From Hsuehochloa calcarea (Eukaryota; Streptophyta; Magnoliopsida; Poales; Poaceae): 64,000 bases of DNA. Below, piece after piece: positions 1 through 11,000 of the stretch (within the stretch, counting starts at the first letter, position 1; each line of letters begins with the position of its first letter). The translations under genes were made by a program, and so were the position numbers. The notes under the pieces were generated by a model, which made no database searches, was not told the DNA's origin, and was given only the letters and a program-made list of their open reading frames with translations. The DNA lies in contig CM070599.1 in the NCBI GenBank assembly GCA_036346395.1, forward strand, positions 26,279,232 to 26,343,231, given 5' to 3'.

Positions 1-29
1 AAATGGTTGGCATGGTGTAGTTAATCTCA

Positions 30-350
30 TATGAGTAGCCTGCGAGGAGAGTGTTGCCTTGTCATTATGAAAAGTTGCTAGCGAGGCAGAATGTTGTCAC
101 ATCTTATATTGTAGGGAACTGTCATGTGCTGCTTTGCAGTGTCCTATCTTTTCGGTCCAAAAAGTTGAGGAGGTATAGTGTTGTCATGCCGATCTGAAAA
201 GCTGGCGAGGTTGAGTGTTGTGATGTCTTACTTTGCAGAGTTTTGTCATTTTCTGCTTTGCAGAGTCATTTATTTTTGGTCTGAAAAGCCGAGGAGGTCA
301 GTGTTGTCAAGTCGATCTGAAAAGTTGGTCAGGCAAAGTGTTATCCTTTG
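30..350. repeat. Degenerate tandem array, units with TCTGAAAAG
   Basis: Degenerate units of roughly 45-75 bp share TCTGAAAAG followed by a G-rich stretch and a GTGTTGTCA-like block. The motif recurs near 155, 195, 270 and 313. The reverse complement of the array at 15966-16410 has the same order (GTGTGGTC, TCTGAAAAG, GGCAA, GTGTGGTC), so the two arrays look homologous. Each lies in the same orientation relative to its element's coding strand. Confidence 0.6.
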
Positions 351-535
351 GTCTTGTCACTGAAGAAAGCTGCCCCGTTAGGTCTTTTCACTGCACAAAG
401 CTACCTCGTTTGGTCTTGTCACTGCGCAAGGCTGCCCCCTTTGGTCTTGTCACTGCGCAAAGCTACCCCGTTTGGTTTTGTCTCTGCGCAAAGCAGCCAG
501 CCCCGTCTGGTCTTGTCATCTACAAGCTAACACAT
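348..535. repeat. Tandem array of ~33-bp GGTCTTGTCACTGCGCAAAG-type units
   Basis: About five imperfect copies of a 31-35 bp unit run in direct order. Each has TTGGTCTTGTCACTG, then CGCAAAGC, then a CC-rich end. They directly follow the 30-350 array and lie 3' of the PMD gene remnant, so they probably belong to the 3' end of MULE-1. Confidence 0.7.
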
Positions 536-539
536 TACG

Positions 540-2029
540 CGCTTTATTAGCCTCCCGTTGTACAACAACATACCGTGTATTAAGCTATAGGCGTCGATAT
601 GCATTGAACAAATATGCATTGTACGAACGAGTACACATAAGAACGCAAAAGTATTACATGCATCACACATTAAGTGCAAAATTTAAGTATCACATAACGA
701 ACAAAAGTACAGCCAACAGAGGGGGACACCCCTACTAGCCCCCCCCAACCGCACCCCCAACATCCCCTCCCACGTCGCCATGGCCCAGTTCAGCTCTGCG
801 TTCTATCATACGAGCTCGCTTGGCCCCCCTCCTCTACGTTGGGTGTCGGGGCCTCGGCCCCGAGAGGGAAAGACGGTTTAGAGGCCTAGTCTGACGAGGA
901 CCAAAAGCGAGGGGTGAACAAAACTACCGCCTATGTGGGTACTGGCGCACCGGCGAGCAGTGACTCGGAGAGAACCTCAGTGGGTGTAGGCTGAGGTGTC
1001 GGGTCCTCATCCACAAGGAAGTCGTGTGTGTCCGTGTTGCCTGGGGAGGCCCCTAATCCGTTATAGGGCAGAACACCTGCACTACAAATATTGTTAGTTA
1101 ATAAAAATGTGATGTGTGCTGACAAACATAGATGTGACGTACCCTCGGCTAGCGCTATGCGCGCGAGAAGGCATCGAAGGGAAGTACGACACGTCGTACG
1201 CGCCCTGCGTGTGTTGCATGTGGAAGGCAAAGGAGTCCAGAGGACCGACGTACTGCGACGCTGCCAGTGTAGGTAGTTGTGCCCAGCCGGACCCTCCAGC
1301 CTCCTCAGGCCACGACGGTGTTGAACGTGGCCTGGCCGAGCCTCCCGCCTCGTAAGGGAGTGCCGCATGTGGCCACGCTGACCCTCCTGCCTACTGTGCT
1401 GCCGGACGGGACGGCGCCGGCAGACGTATCGACTGTCGACAATGCATAAGCGTGTCAACCTCAGGAAGCCTAGCGCACGACAACAAGCTGACAACACGTG
1501 TAGCTTGAATAGCCACACGACAGAAAGCTTGGGCCACCTCCTAGCGTGTGACCTCTACACCATCGGTGGTCCTCTGAAACAAGGAGCAGCAGTCCCACAA
1601 TCTCAGCATTGATACTCACCTGCAACGAAAATACGATAGGGTGAAAACTGTAGTGAGGATGCCACAAGCGAAGTTTTCGAAGTAGGATGTAACGTACCGT
1701 GCGGTGCATGTCCTGCGTGAGATGCACAGGGCATGTGTCGGTCGGTGTCGGGATGGATGGTGCGGGTTATTCAGCAGCAAGTACGAGCCTGGTACGTGCC
1801 GGAGGAGCGTTCCAACGAAGTTACTCGTCGTACGCGCTGTGGTCGTAGGGGTGTCCTCCTGCACACAGTCTTGCAGCGCGCCCTCCCACTGCCCTACCCA
1901 CGTGTCCATCCTACTCCCCCAGCCCGTGCCGCGGCGGACTCCCTTCCTCTGCACTGCAAGACGTAATATGTAGTTAGAAGTCGTGGGTATGAGACAACAA
2001 CACAAACGGGGACATATATGTCGATTACT
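540..2029 (-). pseudogene. 3' part of MULE-1 PMD gene, badly decayed
   Basis: Minus-strand frames from about 2030 to 930 are short and broken. They probably hold the tail of the PMD protein and spacer. At 1616-2032 one frame includes WVGQWEGALQDCVQED, which would suit the region after a PMD, but I cannot confirm homology. From 540 to 930 I see only AT-rich then C-rich sequence with no convincing coding potential. The overlapping plus-strand ORFs look like shadows. Confidence 0.35.
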
Positions 2030-3535
2030 CACGCATGCACGTTGTCAGGCACTGGCCTCTCGACTGGTACTGGAACCACCTGCCGTAGTCCGAACTGGTG
2101 CATCACACGATGCACCCCGTAGTCCTCGACGAAGATGTCGAACACAAGCACCTGCGTGTCAGCTAGTAGTCCTGGTCGCGCAGGCACAGAGAGGAAAGGT
2201 CGTGAGGAGCGCAGGCCTCTTAACTCCTGAGTGAGTATGGCTCCAAGCACACGTCGCCCGCCGTGAGCCGGTAGAACTGCTCCACAAACGGCTTGTACGC
2301 CCGTGTGACACAAGCTATTAGATAGGACGGTCAGTTATATGAAGAAATTAGTCACATGACAGAGTACGTACCCATAGCCAGCACCAGAGAGAGCCCATTG
2401 TAGGCCAGTCCACCTCATTCGCGTTGTACATCTACTGCCCGTAAGGAGCGCTGTCGTACAACAGGGGTCGTCCGAGGCTAAAGCGCTCGAACGACCACAG
2501 CTGCAGTAGTAGAGGACACCCCGCGAGGATGAAGTTCGGCCTCGACCTGCAGCATGCATCGCACAAGCCGCGATAGGTGGCGGCAAGTGTGGTTGAACCC
2601 CAGCTGATCTGGTGGGCCTCCCCACTGGTGATGGCCCTGGTGTACGTGATGAGCCGCGCGTTGACGGTGTCACTGTGGCTATTGGTGAACAACACCCAGC
2701 CAAACAGCCACAACAAGTAGGTCTCGAGGTGGCATGACACCTGTTGGTCGTCCGCGGCAGGGTCCATCCGCTCGACTTGTGTGCAAGGAAAAAGATAGCA
2801 AGACCGTAATACGAAAAGGAGATGTGGCTACCCAATGGGAACGGCGTCCAGCGCATACCTAGAACTGCGACAGCCACCGTAAGGGCGGGTCGTGCCTCTG
2901 TGCCTCCCGGAAGATGTAGTACCCGGTCGCGGCCGCAGGTGGAAGGACTCCCTGAAACTTGGCCAGAATGTTATCGCGCCAGTCGACCGGATCCTCCTGT
3001 GGGAAGGCAGCACCTCCTGTGATAGGGAGGCCAAGCAGCAGGGAGATGTCCTATAGAGTAGGGGTCATCTCCCCGAATGGGAGATGGAAAGTGTGAGTCT
3101 CCGGCCGCCACCGGTCCACGAGAGCTGTCAGCAGGGAGCGGTCGAACGGGAAGCATCGTGACCGCTCTTTCGCACATGGATGTCTCCATCATCGCCGACC
3201 ACAGGTGTTGCCGGCTCGTCCTCGCCCGTGGCCTGCACCATCCGAGCGAGAGGTAGTAGACCGGCAACGCTGAGCCTGCGAAGCAAGAAAAGGTCAGTAC
3301 GAAAGGTACATATGAAGAAAAGATAGTGTCGATGTATGCTAACATGTCTGTCCAGCGTGGATCTAGCCTCCAGGCCACCCGAGGTGTACGCGTGCGGATC
3401 ACCCCAACACAGTCGCATCGCCTGCGCCCGCAGGATACGGGACACAACGCGATGCGCGATGTAGCTGGTCGATGCGCTCCTCCAGGAGGCCAAAACTCCA
3501 GTCGGATCCGCGAGGGTCACGAGCCATACCTGCAA
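2030..3535 (-). pseudogene. Plant mobile domain (PMD, aminotransferase-like) protein remnant
   Basis: Several minus-strand frames together read as a plant mobile domain. In order they include LLRRLSVAGLLPLARMV (near 3265), VDRWRPETHTFHLP then LLLGLPI (near 3115-3030), SCHLETYLLWLFGWVLF (near 2715), WGSTTLAATYRGLCDACC (near 2600-2550), GCPLLLQLWSFERFSLGRPL (near 2510) and YGVHRVMHQFGLRQVVPVP (near 2120-2060). This order matches the PMD family, known in MAIN/MAIL1 proteins and as a passenger of MULEs and gypsy elements. A stop follows MTPTL, the frame shifts several times, and an intron may lie near 2770-2860. It sits downstream of the transposase on the same strand, as a second gene or fusion of one element. 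Expression as a whole protein is unlikely. Confidence 0.8.
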
Positions 3536-3994
3536 AACAACTTCAAGTTAGCATATACGCACAAATAAAACATCAAATGTAAAGCATGAGTAAATTTAAC
3601 TTGTAAACAAACAAACAAAATAGTATTAGGCTACCAGAACAGTACTTTGAAAAGTAATGAAAAGGGGATAGTACTGCAATACTTACATAAACATTACGTG
3701 CAACATACGATACATGTGCTACGACAGTACGTACATGAAATAAAAAAGTGGGTAGTAGCAGAACAGATACATAAACAATACAAAGTACAGATGACAATGT
3801 ACACTAATTTGTAATTTTGATCCCACTTTGCACACTCGAAGAAGTGGTACCGCAAGCTATGCCAGTGCCTACTCCTCAGCTGGTGCCTTGCATCATCTGG
3901 CTGTGTGGCCCTCCTGGCCGCAGCGTCTACCCAACGCCGCTTGCGCTTCCTCCATATCATTGGTAATACGACGACTCTACCGACGACCCTTGCC

Positions 3995-6500
3995 ACCCTT
4001 CAACATGTCAACATCTGGAATTCAGGTCCTATTTGCAGTATCCAAGGTAGCGAAGTTACCCACAACCCTGAACCCCCTAACTCGCCACACCACGTCTGTG
4101 CCACCCTCTCTTTCAAGAAGTACTCGAACACAAAGTTCGAAGGGTCCATGTGCACAATCCCACACACGGCTAGGACATGAGAGTATGGCTTATGTAAGAG
4201 CTTCGGTTTGTTGTACGTACAACTAGGTTTGTTCACATGATCCCCAAGGCATACCTCGTGGGTGACAAGAGAACGAGCTATCGCAAATTTGGCTCTATAC
4301 CGGAGGAGCATCTCGAAACGATACTCTGTATTGCCCATCACGTACATCGTGTGCGACTGTCCCTTCTGTCTTTGCCTGCATGTATGTCATAATCTTCGAG
4401 CAGTACGGTGTTTGTGGTTTGGCGGCATGAAGTATGACATTTTCATGCCTCTCCCTGAAATATCTTATTGTGCTGTGCAAAACACCTTCCACGATGGCGA
4501 TGATGGGCTGAGAACGAAGGCCCCTAAGAACTCAGTTGCACACCTCCACAAGGTTAGTGGTCATTATGTCGTACCTTGCCTCGTCCGTGTTGTGTAGTAG
4601 GGACCACTTGTCGAATGGCTCGGCCTCAATCCAGTGGGAGAAGCACTCGATGTTCCTCGATGTCCTCCTCCTCGGACTAGCAGGTTCAGACTCTGGTCCC
4701 AGGTTCCTCTCGTCCACATGTTTTTGTTGTACTCATCTAGCAGCGCCCATAAAGCATCAAATTTATGTTGCTGGTTCTGCATAGCCAGCCTCTTGAATAG
4801 CTTTACCAATGGTTGCTTCGGGAACTTCTTAAAAAGTTGACCCCCAAGTGGCGAATGCACCATCTACTCCTCATATCCGGCCAAGCGAATGGCTCCTCGG
4901 GGGTCTTGCTAAAGTTTTCTTATGGCCTTTAGCATCCCGACGTGGCGATCATGGATCACGCACACACCAGGACAATCTCCAACAACTCCCACCCTCACAT
5001 GTTGAAGGACCACAACCAGCTGTCGTAATTATCACCTTCGACGAATGCGATGGCCAACAGCAGAATTTGATTGTTCCCGTCAACATCAATGGCCGTAAGG
5101 ATCTGCCCCTTGTATTTCTCAGTCAAAAAGGTCCCATCAACTGAGATCACGAGCAGCATATGCCTAAAAGCCTCGATGCAAGCACCGAAGGCTACAAAGA
5201 CCCTATACAATATCGCAAAACCTCGTGGCTTTTTAGATGGTTTGTCCTTCACAACAGTGTACATGCCCGGGTTTCTCTCCTGCAGCACCCGAAGCATACG
5301 AGGGAGGTTGTCGTATGCAGCCTCAAAAGACCCGAACTGTCTTTCCAAAGCCTTCTACTTCGCATGCTACGCCTTCGTAGCTAATTTTGTACTTGAATTT
5401 CTTCTCCATAGCCACCATGATGTGCTTGGCCTCCATGTCCTTCTTCTCCACTATCTCTCCATACATCAAATTGGCTATGAAGGTCGACGTTAGGTTACGA
5501 TGTCTTGGCAAAACACTGCTGAGCACGCAGGAGTGCGGCTCCACCTTCGAGGCAATCCAGTGAGTCTCATACTTCGGTCTATGTGCGTGCACTCGCCAAG
5601 GACAACCGGCCTGCTCGCACTTGACGGTGTACTGTTCCTAGCTAGATTTGATGACCCGAAACATCCGCTGCATGGACATAGCCCATAGCTTATCAGCAAA
5701 TATTGAGTGCAATCGAACCTCTGTGGCATGGTACTCCCACGGTGATTGTGCTTATCATGCGTAGCTACACCCTCAACGTCAAACATGTTCTATTCCTGGG
5801 GGATGGGAGCTCTGTCCTCATCATCCTCCTGTACAACTTCCTCTTCAGCCAAGGCCATCCGGTCATCGCTTTCCATTTGACACACTATGTACTCCCTATG
5901 CTCTCCTTCATCAGCCTGTCCTGTAGGCTCACCATGCGATGACCGATCTTTCTCTCCTGCATCTACCGCGTTAGCCTCGTCACGAGCAACATCTTCCGAA
6001 CCCTTCGTAACACCGACCTCCAGGTCCTCTTCTTCACCAACATGCTGGGCACCTAAGCTGCTCCCACCACCCGGATGATATCCATCGGTAGGGCCTTGTA
6101 CAACTTCTTTTGGGCATGCTTGCACAAGCAGCACACACTCGTATCCACGGCGCCGGCAACCTTCTATACAGCCCTTCCAGACAGCTGTGCGCATCAGTCT
6201 TCTTAACTCCCATCTAATATCCGTGGAAGAGCGGCTCCAAAGCCCTTGTATGACGATGTTGGACACCTCAAGGTCCAAGGAGAAGCTGCGGGTGAGCCAG
6301 TACATCACATCTATGATTCGTGCATTCTTGTCGCCGGGTGTACCAGAGTGGCTTGCGAAAAATTGCTCAAGTCAACACTGTACGGACCGTCACGAACGAT
6401 GCCATCACCGTAATGCACTTTCAATGTAGTGGGTACAACCATAACTGATGTCTGCCTGCAAATATTTCTAATATTGCAACTAGTTAGATCCAACACACAA
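3995..6500 (-). pseudogene. MULE transposase remnant
   Basis: The family catalyses cut-and-paste transposition in the nucleus. On the minus strand an N-terminal piece (VHYGDGIVRDGPYSVDLSNF, near 6430-6370) is followed by an acidic region (6308-5790). The core (5348-4995) contains KPRGFAILYRVFVAFGACIEAF then VDGTFLTEKYKGQILTAIDVDG. The first catalytic Asp lies in VDGTFL. Further on are FKRLAMQNQQHKFDALW (near 4800) and WSLLHNTDEARYDIMTTNL (near 4600-4560). At 4220-4165 is a SWIM zinc finger, CTYNKPKLLHKPYSHVLAVC, in which the second and third zinc-binding Cys are Tyr (TGC to TAC). Many frame breaks confirm decay. Neighbours: PMD remnant downstream, palindrome array and TIR upstream. Confidence 0.85.
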
Positions 6501-7120
6501 TATGCAAGTACTATTGCACTGTAATTTACATTTGTACGGCCCTTCGGCTATCGTGAACAACTATACTGTAGCATGGTCAAGGCGTCATTCATTCCCTTAG
6601 GCAGAGGCCACAATCAACGTGTAGTACACTATTCGATTCAACTTGAAAACCGAGATATTTCATACTGGGTATTATTCGATTCTGCCGCTAACTTGCAATC
6701 CGAAATGATACAAGTGGTGTTCCAGTCTTCTACATAGCTATACCAATTACCTAGGTCTATTATTTCATACTAATTAACATGTACTAATTAGTCCATACAA
6801 ATAATTCATCCTCCTCATGCACTCGGTCGACTTTCTAATTATTCATTGAATAATAGTCTATCATAAATGCATTGACACAACTACAATATTTCTCACAAAC
6901 AATACTATTTCTCCCTCTTGGACTATTTTTTCTCTAATTAAAGGTTTCTACCGGTGCTACTTACATATAAATTAGTAATATTCTGATTTTCTACTTTTTT
7001 TTTTCTCTAACTAAAATTTTCTACGGGTGCTATTTATACTATTCTTTTAACTACAAAAACTAATTACTTACTACAAAGAAATACACTACAAGTTCAAAAA
7101 AATTTACCATACAAACGAAT

Positions 7121-7206
7121 GTTTCCTCCTCCTCTTCTCTCTCTCCCTCTTCTCCTCCTCCTTCTCCTTCTCTTCTTCTTCTCCCTCTTCTCCTTTCTTT
7201 CTTTCT
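7121..7206 (-). repeat. GA-rich (minus strand) leader of MULE-1
   Basis: The plus strand is almost pure C and T (CCT, CTT and TTTC runs) for about 85 bases. On the minus strand this is a purine-rich tract between the TATA box at 7245-7254 and the start of the MULE-1 gene. It is a low-complexity 5' untranslated sequence; a regulatory role is possible but not shown. Confidence 0.7.
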
Positions 7207-7244
7207 TCTGCCTATCACTCGGCCAAAGGTCGAATCACGCACTC

Positions 7245-7254
7245 TTTATATAAG
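7245..7254 (-). promoter_or_regulatory. TATA box of MULE-1 gene
   Basis: Minus-strand CTTATATAAA lies directly downstream of the palindrome array and upstream of the GA-rich leader. The same order (TIR, palindromes, TATA) occurs in the element at 14955-24087, which supports the call. Confidence 0.6.
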
Positions 7255-7261
7255 TCATTCA

Positions 7262-7444
7262 GTCGCCCAACCGTTCGACGACTGGAGATTGCTGTTGCCT
7301 AACCGTTCAACGACTGCAATATTGTTGCTTGGCCGTTGGGCGACTGGATCCAATCGTCTAACGGTTCGGCGATAATGCTACTCAATGGTTGGCCGACCGC
7401 ATTAATGTCGCTTAGCTGTTGGGCGACTGGATCGGTTCGACGAC
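7262..7444. repeat. Array of ~21-bp imperfect palindromes inside MULE-1 TIR
   Basis: About seven units start at 7262, 7294, 7324, 7353, 7377, 7407 and (partial) 7426. Complete units have outer arms like GTCGCC and GGCGAC around a core like AACCGTT or TAGCTGTTGG. Spacing is mostly 29-32 bp with one interval of 24. A similar array with a different core lies inside both TIRs of the element at 14955-24087. Dimeric-protein binding sites are one reading; that is inference. Confidence 0.8.
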
Positions 7445-7446
7445 AG

Positions 7447-7522
7447 AGCTACACTTTTGAAAAAAAAATTGTAGATATAATTTTTAAATTTAAATAAAAA
7501 ATAGATTATTTAAAAAAATTTC
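7447..7522. repeat. Right terminal inverted repeat of MULE-1
   Basis: Read on the minus strand, this AT-rich block starts GAAATTTTTTTAAATAATC. It resembles the TIR start of the second element (GATTTTTTCTAAATAATAC at 14955). The next nine bases (7523-7531) would be the target duplication, but the partner is outside the window. Confidence 0.6.
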
Positions 7523-7714
7523 GCCAAACCGACCCCTCTTGCTGTGTCGTTTCGGCTCTCTCTCCTCGCGCCTTCCTGCCTGCGAGCTTGCGCTACAAAC
7601 CTCGCTCTCCACGGCCACAAGCACGCGCACGCAAGGCGCAACGCGGCCTAGCCTAACAAACAGCCGTAGCTAACCAGGCACGCGGCTCGTCGCCCGTCGG
7701 TTACGGCCATTCCC

Positions 7715-8006
7715 GCTGCTTAAATAGCCCCAAAACCACCTGCGCACTAGCTCCGTCCAAACTCTAAACACAAGCAAAGCGCAGCGAGCGACAGACACGT
7801 TCCCGCCACACAAACACGCGATATAGAGATCGAGAGCATCCGCGACTTCATCGAAACAGCCCAGCATTAACGCAAGCCCTTGGCTATACTACCTGTCTAT
7901 TCTCGATCGCAGCCTCATCAGCCGGCCGGTCTCGGTCTCGGTCTCGGTCTCGGTTTTCTTCCTCCCTGGTTGGAGCTAGCTGAGTGCGTCTTCCGTCGAG
8001 TAATTC
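7715..8006 (+). promoter_or_regulatory. Core promoter and 5' UTR of the GH17 gene
   Basis: A TATA-like TTAAATAG lies at about 7720-7727, some 280 bp before the first ATG. I see no ATG between it and 8007, so the start codon is unambiguous. A GGTCTC repeat of about four copies (about 7928-7953) sits in the leader. The MULE-1 end at 7522 lies only about 200 bp upstream of the TATA box, with its own promoter pointing away. Confidence 0.6.
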
Positions 8007-11000
8007 ATGGCCGTGGCGGAGCCATCGAGAACTGGGTCGCCGCCGCCTCCCTTCCTCCTCGTCGTCATCGCCATCCTCCTCACAGGTGAGCGCCGCGCAA
8101 TCTGTAGACTCCTCGCTTAATTCCTCTTTCCACTGCGAGTCCGAAAGCATATATGCATGTGCAATTAGTTGCCAAAATGCATCGCAAGGGAATTCCTGCA
8201 AAATTGAGCTCCTAGCTAGGTGACACGGTCCATGAAACTCGGCACTGATAGGGTGCCCATTGCCGAACTAGTGATCAAACTCGGTATTCGGTAGATGAGA
8301 CTTGCTTAGTTTCTCTGACTAAAATGGTGTTGAATTTGGGATTTCCTGAGCCTATCTGTCAGTACAAAGGATTAAATTAGTGACTGAATTAGCTTGAGTA
8401 CGTACATGATCCTTGCATGAAGCTCCCTCGAATGGGTCTGAGTTTGACCTGCACAGCTAACTAATTTTGATTTAATCTCAAAGTAATTATTTCGTGATTG
8501 ATCTGTAATTGCTTTTGCATGCCATTATCGTTCTCACTACTTGTCCATTTCTTACACTCCATTCTCAACTTCACTTCTTGTTTTCTTCTGTTCTGAATCT
8601 CTCTTTGCTATATTTAATTATTTTTTTGCGATGGTCTTTGCAATATTTATTCTTTAAAAGGCAAAACCTTTCAATGTTTTGTCTCAAAAAGGAATAATTC
8701 ATCAGGCCATATTTTATTTTCTTTAAAAAAGAACAGTATAATTACTTGACGAGCTATTACAAAAAATGGTGGTTATTAGGTGTACTTGCTGAGATTATCG
8801 TATCTGAGTTTTTAACGAATATCCAGTGAGATCACATGGTCCCCTAGGTGCTCCATGGCGTAAGGCAGGCTGCCCACTAAGATGGCATCTCCCCAAATCG
8901 CAATACTAAATCTAGGCCTTTTCGCGTTATTTACCAAAGAAACGAGTTTATTTGTCGCCTTTTCTCCCCAATTTGACATGCATCCGATCTGGTTCTGAGC
9001 TGTGAGCCTGTGATGACTTTCCCGTAAGGTTTGTCTGTAAGGGTGGGGGTTGCAAAGTTCGTAGTCGCCAGCTAAATCCGATGTACTTTTTGATCACTTG
9101 TGACCATTGGAAGAGAAATAAAATAAACAGGTTTGCTAATTCACAGGCAACTGAAAATGTCAGAAAACACAGTCAATTTCCTCACTGTTGGATCTTGTGT
9201 CACAATTTGTGTGGTTCATCCTCTCCGGTGACGGCGGACTGTGGTGGCATTGGCCAATTGGAAATGTCAAAAATCACAATCGATTTCCTCACCGTTGGGT
9301 CTTGTGTCACGATTTGTGTGGTTCATCCTCTTCGGTGATGGCAGACTGTCATGGCGCATGGCCGGCGGATTAGGCGTGGGTTCAACCGTTTATGGTTTGG
9401 GTTCACCGGTGCCTCCTGGGCTTAGAGGGAGGTCAGGATGGTGGAAGCACGACGGTCGGCGGCGGCAGTGGTGGTGCCTCGGCCGCGGGGCGGAGGAGGG
9501 GGGGTGAAAAGAACCGGAGTGGTTAGGAGGTGGTGGCGATACCCGCCGGAGATGAGGAAGAGGGCAGCATGGGGGAATCACGCCGGAAAGGAGGAGAAAA
9601 ACACAACATGGATTTGGAGGAGGGCGGTGGAGGAGGAGGAGGGCGGCGGAGGAGGACACAGGGGGTTGGAGAGGAGCTCGGCGGCGGGAGGCGGCGGCGA
9701 GGTGGAGCGTTGGCTGAGTGGGTTAGGGTTTACCGGGGGGGGGGGTTGGAAATTATATAGGTGAAAGAGGGATAGAATGTGAGCCAAAAGATCTTGATCT
9801 AGCGGTGGAAAAAGTGACTATGATTTGGTGAATTGAGAAATAAATGCCCCTTAAAATAAAACATGCTCCTTTTGGCTGAAAAGTGTTTTGACAACGTACG
9901 TGTTTTTTTATTGGCTTGATTCTTGGTGGGACGCCCCAATCACATGCCCACATGTGGATCAGAGCTCTCATTGGATCAAGTAATTAACTAGGATTGTATT
10001 GTGCAGAGGTGCAGCTTAGATCTCCTGTTCCTTTAATTTTTAAACTCTATAGAAGCCTTCACCATTGATCGGTATAGTATATTGGGTACAATTTGAGTTA
10101 TGTGGACGAAATGGTTTATGTTGTTCAGTATTAGGGAGTACTGAATTTGTTATGTACTTTTCGAATTTGTTATTTACTTTTCTGCCTTTACTTTTTAAAT
10201 GATCAAAACCTAGTCATGAAGTTCTGTCCATATATAGTGAAATTGAAGATTAATGCCAAAAGCCTCCTTATCTTGAAGGTAAAGATGTCCACAAAGTTAT
10301 TTCCCCCTTTGCCTCTGTCATTAAAAAAAAAGGCAGTTTTCATTTCGTGGGTGCATATGCAGAAACCAACACAAAAGCACAAGTTTAGACTGTCGTGTAG
10401 AACAATTGCTGACTCTGTAACAAATGCAGATCGATCGCTAGCAGCTGAAGGCCTGTCAATCGGGATCAACTACGGGCAGATCGCGGACAACCTCCCTTCC
10501 CCGTCCCGTGTCTCATGGCTCCTCCGGTCGATGCAGATCAGCAAGGTGAAGCTCTACGACGCCGACCAGCACGTCCTGAGCGCGTTCGTCGACACCGGCG
10601 TGGAGTTCGTCGTCGGCATCGGGACCGAGAACGTCTCGGCGATGGTGGACCCAGCGGCCGCACAGGCGTGGGTCCAGCAGCACGTCCAGCCGTACCTCCC
10701 CAGCACGCGCATCACCTGCATCACCGTCGGGAACGAGGTCTTCAAGGGCAACGACACCGCGCTCAAGGCCAACCTCCTGCCGGCGATGCAGTCGGTGTAC
10801 CAGGCCCTCGCGGCGCTCGGCCTGCAGGGACAGGTGAACGTCACCACCGCGCATTCCCTGGACATCATGGGCAGCTCGTACCCTCCCTCCGCCGGCACGT
10901 TCCTGCCCGACGTCATGCCGTACATGCAGCCGCTCCTGAACTTCCTGTCGATGACGAGGTCTCCATTCCTGATCAATTGCTATCCATACTTCGCGTACAA

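Larger units (their letters stand above)
1..7522 (-). mobile_element. Mutator-like element MULE-1 (PMD-carrying), partial
   Basis: A decayed Mutator-superfamily DNA transposon read on the minus strand. From its 5' side at the right it holds an AT-rich TIR (about 7447-7522), a palindrome array (7262-7444), a TATA box (7245-7254), a GA-rich leader, a MULE transposase remnant (about 6500-4000), a plant mobile domain remnant (about 3535-2030) and a 3' tandem array (about 30-535). The right end is set by alignment with the TIR of the element at 14955-24087: both start GA, then a T-rich run, then AATAAT/AATAATC-like sequence. The left end and the target duplication lie outside the window. MULEs that carry a PMD gene are known in plants. 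Frameshifts and stops make this copy non-autonomous. Confidence 0.75.

Noticed and set aside
931..1518. 195-residue minus-strand frame
   Set aside because: No domain found, odd composition; likely shadow in the decayed 3' part of MULE-1.
9390..9764. Pro-rich and Gly-rich frames in the GC-rich part of GH17 intron 1
   Set aside because: Open on both strands because of GGN repeats; no domain; lies inside an intron with good splice sites.
10147..10444. N-terminal extension of the GH17 frame upstream of 10445
   Set aside because: It reads through intron sequence without a signal peptide; the AG at 10443-10444 and exon 1 at 8007-8085 give a proper signal peptide and phase.
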